From Hyphomicrobium denitrificans 1NES1 (GTDB lineage Bacteria > Pseudomonadota > Alphaproteobacteria > Rhizobiales > Hyphomicrobiaceae), in NCBI RefSeq assembly GCF_000230975.2, contig NC_021172.1, positions 1,984,001-2,048,000 of the forward strand: DNA of 64,000 nucleotides, read 5' to 3'. Each line of letters opens with the position of its first letter. Positions within the stretch are counted from its first letter, which is position 1. A program made the translations under genes and the position numbers. Shown piece by piece: positions 28,789 through 37,023 of this stretch. The notes beneath the pieces were generated by a model. It was given only the letters and a program-made list of their open reading frames with translations, made no database searches and had not been told where the DNA came from.

Positions 28789-30354
28789 ATGACTTTCACA
28801 CCTCACCGTCGCGATATCCTCTCCGGAGCCCTGGCAGCGTCCGTCGCCGGATGGGCGCTCCCAGCGCGCGCCGCCTCCGTCGGCGCGATGGCGCTCGGAA
28901 ATCCGGAACTTTTCTCCTTCGACGACCTGAAAACACGCGCGAAAGAACTGGCGAAGACGGCGCATGTTCCGCCGCCGAAGCCGTCCGCAACCGATCCGTT
29001 GCGGGACATGACGTTCGATACGTTCGCGCAAGCGATCTACAAGCCGGAGATGGAGCTCTGGCACGGCGTTCCAGGCGCGCAGACCGTGCGCCTCTTTCCG
29101 CAAGGACGATTCTACGCCGAGCCCGTAGACATCTACGTTCTCGAAAACGGGCAGGCGCGTCAGGTCGTCTACACGCCAGACCTTTTCAACATGCCGCCCA
29201 ACCACCCGCTCCGGACTTTGAAGTCGGCAGGCTTTGCCGGCTTCCGCCTGATGAGCCGCGGAGGCGTCAGCGACTGGCTCGCCTATCTTGGCGCCTCGTA
29301 CTTCCGCGCCTCCGATCCGAACGATCAGTACGGCGGCTCGGCGCGCGGCCTCGCCATCAACACGGGACGGCCTGAAGAATTTCCGCGCTTCACCTCGTTC
29401 TGGCTCGAGCAGAACGGCGCGGGCATGACGATCTACGCTCTCCTCGAAAGCCAGAGCGTGACCGGGGCCTACCGCATGGACAGCCGCCGCATTCAGGGCG
29501 GCCAGGGCGGCGCCTTGCAGGATGTCGAGTGCGAACTCTATTTCCGCGCGCCGGTCGATCTGCTTGGAATCGCGCCTCTGACCGGCATGTTCTGGTACGG
29601 CGAGAACTCGGGTCACTTCCGCGGAGACTGGCGTCCGGAAGTGCATGACTGCGACGGCCTCTCGTTGTGGACCGGCAGAGGGGAACGCATCTGGCGGCCG
29701 CTCGCCAATCCGCCGCGCATCGTCACGAACAGCTTTTCCGACGACAACCCCAAGGGCTTCGGCCTCGTTCAGCGCGACCGCAATTTCGAGAACTACCAGG
29801 ACGACAGCCTCTTCTACGACCGGCGCCCGAGCATGTGGGTCGAGCCGCTCAATGCATGGGGCAAAGGCGCGGTCAATCTGGTGCAGTTGCCAACGGCGAA
29901 CGAGACCGAAGACAACATGGTCGCGTTCTGGACACCAGAGCAGAAGATTGTCGAAGGCTCGGTGATCAATGCCAAATATCGCCTGTACTGGGGAGTCGAT
30001 GGGCCGCCGACAGGCGACGTCGGCCGCATCGTCGCGACGCGCATCGGCCTCGGCGGCTTGGGCGGACGAGACCTTGATCTTCGCCATACCAAACCCGGCG
30101 CGCGCAAGTTCATGATCGACGTCGAAGGCAAGACCCTCGAAGAGCAAACCCGCTATGGCGGCACGCACACGGTGGTCACGAGCACACGCGGAAAGATCAC
30201 CGGCGTCGAGGCTTTCCCGGTGGTTGGCACGAAGCGCTGGCGGATGATGTTCGATCTCTCCGACCTCGACGGAAAAGAGGCCGACCTGCGCGCGTTTCTG
30301 CAAAAAGACAACGTCGTGCTGAGCGAAACGTGGATCTATCAGGCCTTCCCGTGA
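28789..30354 (+). CDS. Periplasmic glucan biosynthesis protein, OpgG/OpgD (MdoG) family
   Basis: The 521-residue protein belongs to the family that modifies the beta-glucan backbone of osmoregulated periplasmic glucans. The start at 28789 gives a Tat signal (PHRRDILSGALAASVAGW, then ALPARAAS), which favours OpgD-type export. Mature part features: FDTFAQAIYKPEMELWHG, FRLMSRGGVSDWLAYLGASY, the long central beta-sandwich region with GEDSGHFR-like GENSGHFRGDWRPEVHDCDG (about 279-298), and a C-terminal Ig-like part. No opgH glucosyltransferase is nearby. OpgG and OpgD cannot be told apart surely by eye. The frame is intact. Confidence 0.88.
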   Translation: MTFTPHRRDILSGALAASVAGWALPARAASVGAMALGNPELFSFDDLKTRAKELAKTAHVPPPKPSATDPLRDMTFDTFAQAIYKPEMELWHGVPGAQTVRLFPQGRFYAEPVDIYVLENGQARQVVYTPDLFNMPPNHPLRTLKSAGFAGFRLMSRGGVSDWLAYLGASYFRASDPNDQYGGSARGLAINTGRPEEFPRFTSFWLEQNGAGMTIYALLESQSVTGAYRMDSRRIQGGQGGALQDVECELYFRAPVDLLGIAPLTGMFWYGENSGHFRGDWRPEVHDCDGLSLWTGRGERIWRPLANPPRIVTNSFSDDNPKGFGLVQRDRNFENYQDDSLFYDRRPSMWVEPLNAWGKGAVNLVQLPTANETEDNMVAFWTPEQKIVEGSVINAKYRLYWGVDGPPTGDVGRIVATRIGLGGLGGRDLDLRHTKPGARKFMIDVEGKTLEEQTRYGGTHTVVTSTRGKITGVEAFPVVGTKRWRMMFDLSDLDGKEADLRAFLQKDNVVLSETWIYQAFP

Positions 30355-30390
30355 CGTATGCGTATTGAAACGCCGAGCTTGTGCGACTGC

Positions 30391-30561
30391 TCAGTGACGT
30401 CGGCGTAAAGCCGTCGTCTCAGTTCGATGCAGCGCGACGGCGATTGCTTTACCATCCACGAAATAGATGCGCGCAAACGCGTGCGAGCCCAATTGTTGCC
30501 ATCGAATGACGCGACGCTTGGCGCCGCTCAGCTCGCACATCACGCGAGAAGCACTCGGCAT
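30391..30561 (-). CDS. Possible small protein, divergent from the bactofilin gene
   Basis: A 56-residue frame starts MPSASRVMCELSGAKRRVIR and contains HAFARIYFVDGKAIAVALHR, which looks protein-like. It would start only 12 bases from the bactofilin start on the other strand. No ribosome site or known family was recognised, so this stays tentative. Confidence 0.3.
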   Translation of the reverse strand: MPSASRVMCELSGAKRRVIRWQQLGSHAFARIYFVDGKAIAVALHRTETTALRRRH

Positions 30562-30573
30562 AACCGGTGTCGC

Positions 30574-30906
30574 ATGTCCTACCGCGTATTTTCCGTTCCT
30601 CCCAGGGTCCGCATCAGAGAGAACATCGATTTTCCCGGTCCCGTCGTTATCGAAGGGACGGTCCTCGGCGACGTCAGGTGCATGACGCTGACCGTGGGCG
30701 AGCGCGGCATTGTCGACGGCACGATCAAAGCTGACCGCGTGACCATCCTCGGGGAAGTCTCGGGCGAGATCTTTGCGACCCATCTCACGCTGAAGCCCTC
30801 TTCAGCCGTCGCGGCTAATATTTTCCACAAGCACTTATCGCTCGAAGACGGATGTCTGTTCGAAGGCAACTCGCGCCGCCACGCCGATCCACTGGAACTC
30901 GCGTAA
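30574..30906 (+). CDS. Bactofilin family (polymer-forming cytoskeletal) protein
   Basis: Bactofilins polymerise without nucleotide into filaments that place cell-wall or stalk-forming proteins. The start at 30574 gives 110 residues: a short N-terminal tail, then the beta-helix domain with repeated turns (GPVVIEGTVLGDVRCMTLTV, GIVDGTIKADRVTILGEVSG). The C-terminal tail is short and polar. No membrane span is present and no partner such as an M23 peptidase lies next to it. A longer frame runs upstream to 30427 but lacks family similarity. Confidence 0.85.
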   Translation: MSYRVFSVPPRVRIRENIDFPGPVVIEGTVLGDVRCMTLTVGERGIVDGTIKADRVTILGEVSGEIFATHLTLKPSSAVAANIFHKHLSLEDGCLFEGNSRRHADPLELA

Positions 30907-30930
30907 CCCCGGACGCCCGACCACCCATAG

Positions 30931-30960
30931 CCCTCTCCCGCCCGCTCCGCGCGGGAGGAA
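30931..30960. repeat. GC-rich imperfect palindrome after the bactofilin gene
   Basis: The arms TCCCGC and GCGGGA with flanking CCCTC/GGAGG bases resemble the repeat at 19640-19743. It could act as a weak terminator for the bactofilin gene or be a worn intergenic repeat. Confidence 0.4.
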
Positions 30961-31004
30961 CAGAACGCTTCATTATCCATCTGTGCGTGAGTGGCGCCAA
31001 TTTA

Positions 31005-31078
31005 TGGAGCGGGTGATGGGAATCGAACCCACGTATTCAGCTTGGAAGGCTGCTGCTCTACCATTGAGCTACACCCGC
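31005..31078 (-). tRNA. tRNA-Gly (anticodon TCC)
   Basis: A 74-base cloverleaf on the minus strand: acceptor GCGGGTG/CACCCGC, D-arm AGCTCAATGGTAGAGC, anticodon loop CTTCCAA, T-arm CGTGGGTTCGATTCCCATC, and an encoded 3' CCA. It stands alone, not in a tRNA cluster. The adjacent 235 bases (31079-31313) show no supported gene. Confidence 0.97.
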
Positions 31079-31313
31079 TTGCCGACAGATCGGTCGTAGT
31101 TCCCGCTGCGCTGCAAACGCTTGAGACCGCCGAAAGCCGCCAGTTGCGCGCCCGTCTTAATGGCTAATTCCGCATGTGTGAAGAGGCCACGTTCCGGCAG
31201 CGAAAAACGGCCTCGCCAAGCTCCCGTGACACGATTCAACGCTGCCAGAGTGTACGGTTGAAAGGCTCGCACGGAGATCAGAGTGCAGACAGCCCCCCCG
31301 CGCTGCACACGCC

Positions 31314-31724
31314 TTAAGCGATAACGCCCTTGCTTGCAGCGATGCCGAGCCGAAGCGACTCGGCAATGCGTCGCGACCGGTCGACAAACAACGCAGCCGC
31401 TTCCGGCGGGCAGACGACTTTCGCAGTTTCTGCAAAGAGCGCCAGCCAGCGCTCGAAGTGTTCATCCGTGATTTCGGAAATCGCGATATGGGCGGGCATC
31501 GGCTGACCCTTGTAGCGGCCAGTCATCAGCACGACCGATGACCAGAACGCACTGAGTTTTGCCAAGTGCTCGTCCCAATCTTCGATGCGCGTATTGAAGA
31601 TGGGTCCGAGCAGCTCATCCTGCCGAACCTTGGCGTAGAAGCGATCCACAAGCTCCGCAACCATGGTCTCTTCAACCCCGGCGGCCAGCCCCGGAGCTTT
31701 CGGATGCGGTGGATGGTACGACAT
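31314..31724 (-). CDS. Group III truncated haemoglobin
   Basis: A 136-residue haem protein of the group III (P) truncated globin family, likely used for NO or oxygen chemistry in the cytoplasm. Features are VDRFYAKVRQDELLGPIF near the N-terminus, LSAFWSSVVLMTGRYKGQPM, and the proximal His in ITDEHFERWLALFAE. It is divergent from nsrR with a 95-base spacer holding a 23-bp inverted repeat of NsrR type, so NO-responsive repression by NsrR is a fair inference. Confidence 0.9.
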   Translation of the reverse strand: MSYHPPHPKAPGLAAGVEETMVAELVDRFYAKVRQDELLGPIFNTRIEDWDEHLAKLSAFWSSVVLMTGRYKGQPMPAHIAISEITDEHFERWLALFAETAKVVCPPEAAALFVDRSRRIAESLRLGIAASKGVIA

Positions 31725-31752
31725 GGCAGAGGCTCTTGCCGTTAGACTTCAT

Positions 31753-31775
31753 AAGATGTACTGAGACTGCACCTT
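31753..31775. promoter_or_regulatory. Candidate NsrR operator
   Basis: An 11-1-11 inverted repeat with left half AAGATGTACTG and right half GACTGCACCTT. The outer bases extend the symmetry to 31750-31778 (CATAAG/CTTATG). Spacing and half-site agree with the known NsrR consensus (AAGATGYATTT and its complement). It lies centrally between the truncated globin gene and nsrR. Confidence 0.7.
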
Positions 31776-31819
31776 ATGATGCTTTGCCCATTCGCGGCAA
31801 TCGCTTGGCGGAACATTCG

Positions 31820-32257
31820 ATGCGGCTAACAGTCCATTCCGACTATGCGCTTCGCGTACTCATGTACCTCGGCGCAAGGAGGGAACGCCTTGCGACAATC
31901 GAGGAAATCGCGAAGGTTTATGCGATTTCGGAAAACCACCTGATGAAAGTCGTGAACAGGCTCGCGAAGCACGGCTTCGTCGAGACGTTGCGCGGCCGCG
32001 GTGGCGGTCTCCGTCTCGGCAAGTCGGCCGACACGGTAACACTCGGCGAGGTGTTACGAGTCGTCGAAGAGGATTTTCAGATCGTCGAATGTCTCGGCGA
32101 ATCCAACATGTGTCGCATATCAGAAACCTGCCGCCTGAAGCACGCGTTGCGGCGTGCGCTCGACGCTTTTCTTGCAGAACTCGATGAATGGACACTGGCG
32201 GACATTCTATCGAATAGAAATGCGTTGTTGAACGAACTGCGGCCTTTTCTAAGTTAG
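31820..32257 (+). CDS. nsrR: Rrf2-family transcriptional repressor NsrR
   Basis: NsrR senses nitric oxide through an iron-sulfur cluster and lifts repression of NO-detoxifying genes. The start at 31820 gives MRLTVHSDYALRVLMYLGAR and 145 residues. The winged-helix part contains ISENHLMKVVNRLAKHGFVE and TLRGRGGGLRLGK. The three cluster cysteines are spaced C-X6-C-X5-C in VECLGESNMCRISETCRLKH. An upstream in-frame extension overlaps the globin gene and is rejected. The next gene, a nitronate monooxygenase, starts 22 bases after the stop and is probably cotranscribed. Confidence 0.9.
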   Translation: MRLTVHSDYALRVLMYLGARRERLATIEEIAKVYAISENHLMKVVNRLAKHGFVETLRGRGGGLRLGKSADTVTLGEVLRVVEEDFQIVECLGESNMCRISETCRLKHALRRALDAFLAELDEWTLADILSNRNALLNELRPFLS

Positions 32258-32277
32258 GCCGCCCGGAAAGGGGCGCG

Positions 32278-33260
32278 GTGTGCTGAAGACACGACTGACG
32301 GAACGGATGGGGCTGCGCCATCCGATCATCTCTGCACCTATGGCATTTGCGGCCGGCGGCCGCCTCGCGGCGGCGGTTTCTGCAGCCGGCGGTCTCGGCT
32401 TGATCGGCGGTGGATACGGCGACGCCGGCTGGATCACGCAGGAATTTCGCGCTGCTGGCAATCAGCCGGTCGGCTGCGGCTTCATTACATGGTCGCTCGC
32501 CAAGCAGCCGGCGCTTCTCGATCTGGCGCTTTCAAACAAGCCGAAAGCCATCATCCTGTCGTTCGGTGATCCGGAGCCGTTTGCCAAGCGCATCAAAGAC
32601 CAAGGTGTGACACTCATCTGCCAAGTTCAAACGCGGCGTGACGCAGCGCACGCAATGGCATGCGGCGCCGACATCATCGTTGCGCAGGGAGCCGAAGCGG
32701 GCGGGCACGGGCAAAGCCGCGGAACGCTTTCACTCGTCCCCGAGGTTGCGGACCTAATTGCAAAGGAGCACCCAGAGACAATTCTGTGCGCTACGGGCGG
32801 AATTGGAGACGGACGGGGTGTAGCCGCCGCGTTCATGCTCGGCGCCGATGGCGTGATGGTCGGATCGCGACTTTGGGCTTCGAAGGAAGCAAACGTCAGC
32901 GAGCGCATGCATGAGGCCGCACTCAATTCGACGGGCGACGATACCATCCGCTCGCAGACGATGGACCTGGCGCGCAAGCTCGATTGGCCGCGGCAGTACA
33001 ACGCTCGCGTTCTCGTGAACGAATTCATACGGCGTTGGCACGGGCGAGAATCTGAGCTGATTGCGGTTGCCGATGAGGAAGCAGCCAAATACCGCGCGGC
33101 CTGGGTCGACGGCGATCCCGAGAAAAGCAATACCTTCGTTGGTGAAGTCGTCGGCCTTATCCGGACCATCGAGCCAGCGTCCGACATCATCGAGCGGATG
33201 ATGCGCGAAGCGGAAGAGCTGCTTCAGTCGAAGCCCAAGGACATTATCTCAAAGTCCTGA
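32278..33260 (+). CDS. Nitronate monooxygenase (2-nitropropane dioxygenase family)
   Basis: An FMN TIM-barrel enzyme that oxidises alkyl nitronates such as propionate-3-nitronate. The product is about 326 residues with a GTG start. Features are the N-terminal MGLRHPIISAPMAFAAGGRL, the active-site segment GADIIVAQGAEAGGHGQSRG with the conserved His, and the phosphate-binding GIGDGRGVAAAFMLGADGVM. It follows nsrR closely, so expression may rise under nitrosative stress. Substrate is not known from sequence. Confidence 0.85.
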
Positions 33261-33295
33261 AACTTGTGTCGGCAGAGTTCGCATTCGAAGCTACA

Positions 33296-33315
33296 CCGGC
33301 TGCAGGAGCAGCCGG
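33296..33315. terminator. Hairpin between convergent nmo and glsB-like genes
   Basis: A perfect 8-bp stem (CCGGCTGC/GCAGCCGG) with an AGGA loop lies 36 bases past the stop of the nitronate monooxygenase, followed by CTTCGCTTCTT. It could serve both convergent genes. Confidence 0.6.
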
Positions 33316-33360
33316 CTTCGCTTCTTGCATCATGCCAGGTTCGTTCAATCGACGTTTGGG

Positions 33361-33624
33361 CTAAGTGCCTCGTCGAACCAGCCGCAGAATGAAAAGCAGC
33401 AGGCATGCGCCGACGACTGCCGCGATGATCGAGCCGACAAGAGGATTCCCAAATGCAAAGCCGAGCCGCGGGAACAATACTCCGGCGATGAACGCGCCGA
33501 CGATGCCGACGATGATGTCGCCAACGAGACCAAATCCGCCGCCCTTCATGATTTGTCCGGCCAGCCAGCCGGCAATGGCGCCGATAAGCAACCAGACGAT
33601 CAGTGACTGGAGATCAATGTCCAT
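33361..33624 (-). CDS. GlsB/YeaQ/YmgE family small membrane protein
   Basis: The start at 33624 gives MDIDLQSLIVWLLIGAIAGW and 87 residues with three membrane segments rich in Gly (GLVGDIIVGIVGAFIAGVLF; GSIIAAVVGACLLLFILRLV). This is the transglycosylase-associated-protein family, often stress-induced, of uncertain biochemical role. The longer upstream frame has no family match. Confidence 0.88.
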   Translation of the reverse strand: MDIDLQSLIVWLLIGAIAGWLAGQIMKGGGFGLVGDIIVGIVGAFIAGVLFPRLGFAFGNPLVGSIIAAVVGACLLLFILRLVRRGT

Positions 33625-33758
33625 TTCTTTTTCTCCGTTTGAGCCTCCACGCACACGAATCGGTTCGCCATGATCATCTGCGGCAAAACAGCCGTTGACA
33701 AGATCGCAAACATTATTCCCGGGAGGCAACTGAAATGCGGAGTCCGGTTCGCGGGCCG

Positions 33759-34259
33759 CTATTGTTGGCTTTGCTTCATCGGGCCAAGCCATCGCGATAA
33801 GCCCTCGAAGTCGGCGGCGCCGGAAAACGTCTTGACTGCGCCGTCCCGTGCGATGAGGCGCGTGTACGGGAGTTCGCCCATCCAGTCGTGATCGACGGCG
33901 AATCGCAACTTCTCTTCAAACCCGTTCGCGAGCGTATAGCTCTCGACGCCGCCGAGCCCGGCTTTCGCGAGCGCTTTTTCGATACGTTGAGGGTCGGCGC
34001 CATGCCGGTCCCAATTCACGAAGGCAATCGTCGTACCGGGATGCCCGCCGGCAAATTTTCCCCAGTCCTTCAACTCGACCATGCAATTGCCGCAGGTGAA
34101 GCCCCAGAAGTGCACGATGACCGGATGGCCTTTATGCGAATTGACCAGTGCCTGCCAGCTTATGCTGTCGAACGCCCGCGGCGGCCCGGCGGCGGCCGGC
34201 CTACACGCGAAACAGGCGAGCATCAGCACGGCTGCGATATTGCGCACGATTGCATTCAT
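33759..34259 (-). CDS. Exported TlpA-like thioredoxin-fold protein
   Basis: The 166-residue product has a signal peptide (AVLMLACFACRPAAAGPPRA) and a thioredoxin-like fold with VIVHFWGFTCGNCMVELKDW, so the redox motif is CGNC preceded by FT in place of the usual TlpA WC. PYTRLIARDG supplies the cis-Pro loop region. It probably reduces or delivers thiols or metal sites in the periplasm. Its start overlaps the stop of the Asp-box gene by four bases, so both belong to the TonB-receptor operon. The IS upstream may reduce its expression. Confidence 0.8.
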   Translation of the reverse strand: MNAIVRNIAAVLMLACFACRPAAAGPPRAFDSISWQALVNSHKGHPVIVHFWGFTCGNCMVELKDWGKFAGGHPGTTIAFVNWDRHGADPQRIEKALAKAGLGGVESYTLANGFEEKLRFAVDHDWMGELPYTRLIARDGAVKTFSGAADFEGLSRWLGPMKQSQQ

Positions 34260-35062
34260 GACTGCGGCTCCAGCGGTATCAGCCGATACCCTTCTTTGAT
34301 CGTGAGCCATGAAAGATACGCGGTCGTCCGATACGCAATGAGGAGCGGATGGTCGGAAACGTTAGCCGTCGTCGCAATGGTTCGCGGCTCGCTCCACGTT
34401 CGTCCTGCGTCGCGCGACGTCATCAGCTCGACGCTTGTTTTCTCGCCGTCGAAGGATTTGTAAGCGAGATAAACCTCTCCGCCCGCAGCCAAGACGTAGG
34501 GGCGCGATGTCTGCGTATTCAGATCGCCGATACGCATCGGCTCTGAAAACGTCTTACCGCCATCCTGCGAATGCGCGTAGTAGACACCCCTGAGCTTGCG
34601 GCCGAGTGCAAACCACGTCGCATGATAGGTGCCATCGCTCCCGATCGCGAGGCTCGGCCCCTGATGCGGACACGCGTCGATCTTCGCGTCATCGTCACTC
34701 ACGCGATAGAGCGGGCCGGGCTTACCGTCGCCGGAGAACGTGATCGTCGCGTGATCGCGAATGCCGCCATCGAAAATGTTGCGGAACATCGCGACCGGTT
34801 TGCCGGGTCCGGCGAACGCGACGGCGATGCGGCAGCATTCGCAGGAATTATCACGCGCAATCGTCGCGGCTTCGAGCGTGCCGCCAGGCTTGTCGTCCCA
34901 CGCGAAGGCCAGGGCGGCGCCCGCATAAGGTTTGCCTGCCGCCTTTGCGGCGGCGACATTCCGCTTGTCGATCCATGCGGCGAACACACGGCCATTCTGA
35001 TCGAAAGCAGCCGTTTCGAAGCGTTGGCTCGGCGAGTTCGTAGTTATCGGGCGAGGTTCGGA
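34256..35062 (-). pseudogene. 3' part of an IS-split exported Asp-box (sialidase-like) protein
   Basis: This is the C-terminal 268-residue part of the gene whose 5' part is at 37016-37435. Removing the insertion and one copy of the 8-bp duplication restores one open frame of 408 codons across the junction. Visible features are a Cys-rich motif (NSCECCRIAVAF), KIDACPHQGPSLAIGSDG, and Asp-boxes SQDGGKTFSEP and SRDAGRTWSEP of a beta-propeller. The sialidase label reflects the fold only; no sialic acid chemistry is implied. A GTG at 34987 might allow translation of a truncated piece without a signal peptide. Confidence 0.85.
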
Positions 35063-35070
35063 AAAAGTTT
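35063..35070. repeat. Target site duplication, left copy
   Basis: AAAAGTTT directly flanks the left inverted repeat and is repeated at 37016-37023. Eight bases is the duplication length known for IS1595-family elements. Confidence 0.9.
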
Positions 35071-35142
35071 CGGAATGTCCTAGTTTAAGGTAGCCATACT
35101 AAATGGCGGGTGCGCCGCATGACCACCCGCCACCGTTATCAA

Positions 35143-36045
35143 TCAATTGTAGACGTCATCCAAAGGCATCTCGTAGGTATCGCCAAACTTCGGCGTACCG
35201 CGATTTAGCATTCGCATAAATTGGGTATCGTTCGCGGCGGCGTCCATGTAGGCCATCACTTTGATAAGGTGCGCCTTCAATTCAGGAAGGCCGTAGTCTT
35301 CTGTCGCATGTTGATGGTGCTTGTTCTTTCGATAGCCTGCCGGAAGCCGCGGATTGATCTTGTCGAGCTTCCGTCTCGCGCATGGAACAAGGCGATCATA
35401 CACGATGTCATTGACCCAGTGCCCGACGAATGCCGGACGGTTGAGTGCCACGTAACTGGGGTAGCCCTTGACTTTGATGAGCTTGACCCAGAATTCATCC
35501 GGGAACGTCTTTGCCCACTTGCGCGCATGGTCTTGAAGGTATTTGTCGAGAATGTCAGCAACTCGCTGCCCCTCGATAGTCTTCCAGTACCCGGACTCCT
35601 GGTAGATGATCGAATCTAGCGTTGTGTTCGCTAGGGCGATGAGCATGTCCTGTGCGCGTTGCGCGAGAAACTTCTGCGTCTCGGTGAGTTTAGCTTTCAG
35701 GATCGCGCGCAGAATTTCGATGAACGTGCTAGTCTCGATGCCGTGAACCGTCACACCGGGTCCGCCAGATTCGGACCCGGTACCCAAGTATTTGAAAACA
35801 ATAGGGTTATCTATCTTTTTTCTAAGATTTTCGTCGATTTCGGACCCGATGTTTTGGCGCGACAAAGTTCGCCAGAGAGCGCTTCCGCCTTCTGACTTGA
35901 GGCCGAGCGCGCTTGCAGCGGCGCGCTTGCTGAGCACACAACGCGGTTGCCGTTGCTGTTCGCCATCCATCTCGTCCAGGATGTATCCGTCCACATCTGG
36001 ACCAAGCTGCGTGATCGTCGCTTTGTAGTGTGAGGTAATTGTCAT
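35143..36045 (-). CDS. P63C-domain protein, passenger gene of the insertion element
   Basis: A 300-residue protein coupled to the transposase by a four-base overlap (ATGA). The C-terminal half has the P63C-domain pattern: KWAKTFPDEFWVKLIKVKGY, RPAFVGHWVNDIVYDRLVPC, and KNKHHQHATEDYGLPELKAH with a His cluster. The N-terminal half (CVLSKRAAASALGLKSEGGS) resembles a small DNA-binding or phage-type region. The function of P63C proteins is not established; they are often found near phage or mobile genes. It ends 50 bases from the left inverted repeat. A role in transposition control or in host interference are both open. Confidence 0.8.
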   Translation of the reverse strand: MTITSHYKATITQLGPDVDGYILDEMDGEQQRQPRCVLSKRAAASALGLKSEGGSALWRTLSRQNIGSEIDENLRKKIDNPIVFKYLGTGSESGGPGVTVHGIETSTFIEILRAILKAKLTETQKFLAQRAQDMLIALANTTLDSIIYQESGYWKTIEGQRVADILDKYLQDHARKWAKTFPDEFWVKLIKVKGYPSYVALNRPAFVGHWVNDIVYDRLVPCARRKLDKINPRLPAGYRKNKHHQHATEDYGLPELKAHLIKVMAYMDAAANDTQFMRMLNRGTPKFGDTYEMPLDDVYN

Positions 36046-36938
36046 GGCGTGACTCCAATGGCCCGCTCGATTGTGAGATCGAAGACGTTTGCCGTTTCGC
36101 GGTGATTGAAGCGATACGAGAATTCATTGATGTACGCAGGCAGATGACGCAACGAGACCTTGTGGTACTGGCCGACGATGCCCCTTTTCAGAAGCGCCCA
36201 AAACGACTCGATTGAATTTGTGTGCGAGCCGTCGTCGGCCACGTACCAGACCTTATGGTTGACCGTCTGGTGGGGCATGAACGTCTTGATGCCAACGTAT
36301 CCCTGATACTCGTCTGTGATGAGGATCGAGTTCGCCGTATCGACATTACGGCGAACCAGCGCGGAGATACCTTTGGCACGCAGGTTTTTCTTGCTGACCA
36401 CTTGCGTCCGAACCTTGCCACCGCGCTCGATCATGCCGACGACGGCGGGCTTCTTGGTCCCGCGCCCGCGAGGATTGCTACCGCCGCCCTGGCCACCTGA
36501 CCCAATATTGCCCTTGCGCGGTTTTCCTCCGATGTACGTTTCGTCCATTTCGATCATGCCGGTTAGCAGGTCGCGATGATCGCGCTGCTCCATTGCTTTG
36601 CGGATTTGCATCGCCATCCGCCATCCGGTGTTCTTGTTGACTTCCAGATCGCGCGCGATCTGCCGTGCTGAAAGACCTTTCTTGGCATTAAGGACGAGCG
36701 CCACGGCCAAGAACCACTTTTGAAGCGGCAAGTGCGTGTGATGGAAAATTGTGCCCACCGTAACGCTGAAGGAGGTTTTGCAGTTGTTGCAGTGGTGCCT
36801 CTGTTCAGACGGCATTGGGGATACGCGGCTAGACTGGCAGTACGGGCAGACGGGTACGCCGCGCCAACGCACAGACTCAAGGTAGGCAACGCAAGCCTCT
36901 TGCGTTGGGTATTTCTGGAAAATTTGGATCAGGTTCAT
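36042..36938 (-). CDS. IS1595-family (ISXO2-like) transposase
   Basis: A 298-residue transposase. The N-terminal zinc ribbon has CPYCQSSRV and HHCNNCKTSFSVTVGTIFHH. The helix-turn-helix part is KGLSARQIARDLEVNKNTGW. The DDE-type catalytic core shows GMIEMDETYIGGKPRKGNIG (first Asp), ILITDEYQGY (second Asp) and NSIESFWALLKRGIVGQYHK (final Glu or Asn). It starts 54 bases inside the right inverted repeat. A TTGACA sits directly next to that repeat and could be its -35 box. Confidence 0.93.
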   Translation of the reverse strand: MNLIQIFQKYPTQEACVAYLESVRWRGVPVCPYCQSSRVSPMPSEQRHHCNNCKTSFSVTVGTIFHHTHLPLQKWFLAVALVLNAKKGLSARQIARDLEVNKNTGWRMAMQIRKAMEQRDHRDLLTGMIEMDETYIGGKPRKGNIGSGGQGGGSNPRGRGTKKPAVVGMIERGGKVRTQVVSKKNLRAKGISALVRRNVDTANSILITDEYQGYVGIKTFMPHQTVNHKVWYVADDGSHTNSIESFWALLKRGIVGQYHKVSLRHLPAYINEFSYRFNHRETANVFDLTIERAIGVTP

Positions 36939-37015
36939 GGCTACCGCCTGCTAGGACGGTAGCACAATGACAGACTCTACCCGTGGTGTCAACTACCTTA
37001 AACTAGGACATTCCG

Positions 37016-37023
37016 AAAAGTTT
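37016..37023. repeat. Target site duplication, right copy
   Basis: AAAAGTTT follows the right inverted repeat and matches the left copy at 35063-35070 exactly. Confidence 0.9.

Larger units (their letters stand above)
35071..37015 (-). mobile_element. IS1595-family insertion element with a passenger gene
   Basis: The element is 1945 bp. It is bounded by identical 23-bp terminal inverted repeats (35071-35093 and 36993-37015, beginning CGGAATGTCC) and an 8-bp duplication AAAAGTTT. It carries a DDE transposase gene followed by an ATGA-overlapping gene for a P63C-domain protein, both on the minus strand. Intact ends, perfect repeats and open frames point to a recent, likely functional insertion. 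It splits an Asp-box gene in frame. Confidence 0.93.

Noticed and set aside
28675..30303. A 542-codon minus-strand frame opposite the glucan gene
   Set aside because: The plus-strand gene has a Tat signal and full family motifs; the opposite frame has neither.
31069..31308. A 79-codon minus-strand frame next to tRNA-Gly
   Set aside because: It overlaps the 5' end of the tRNA, has no ribosome site and no family similarity, so it is left out.
34256..35062. A true sialidase activity for the Asp-box protein
   Set aside because: Asp-boxes mark the propeller fold only; I see no sialidase arginine triad, and the context is metal uptake.
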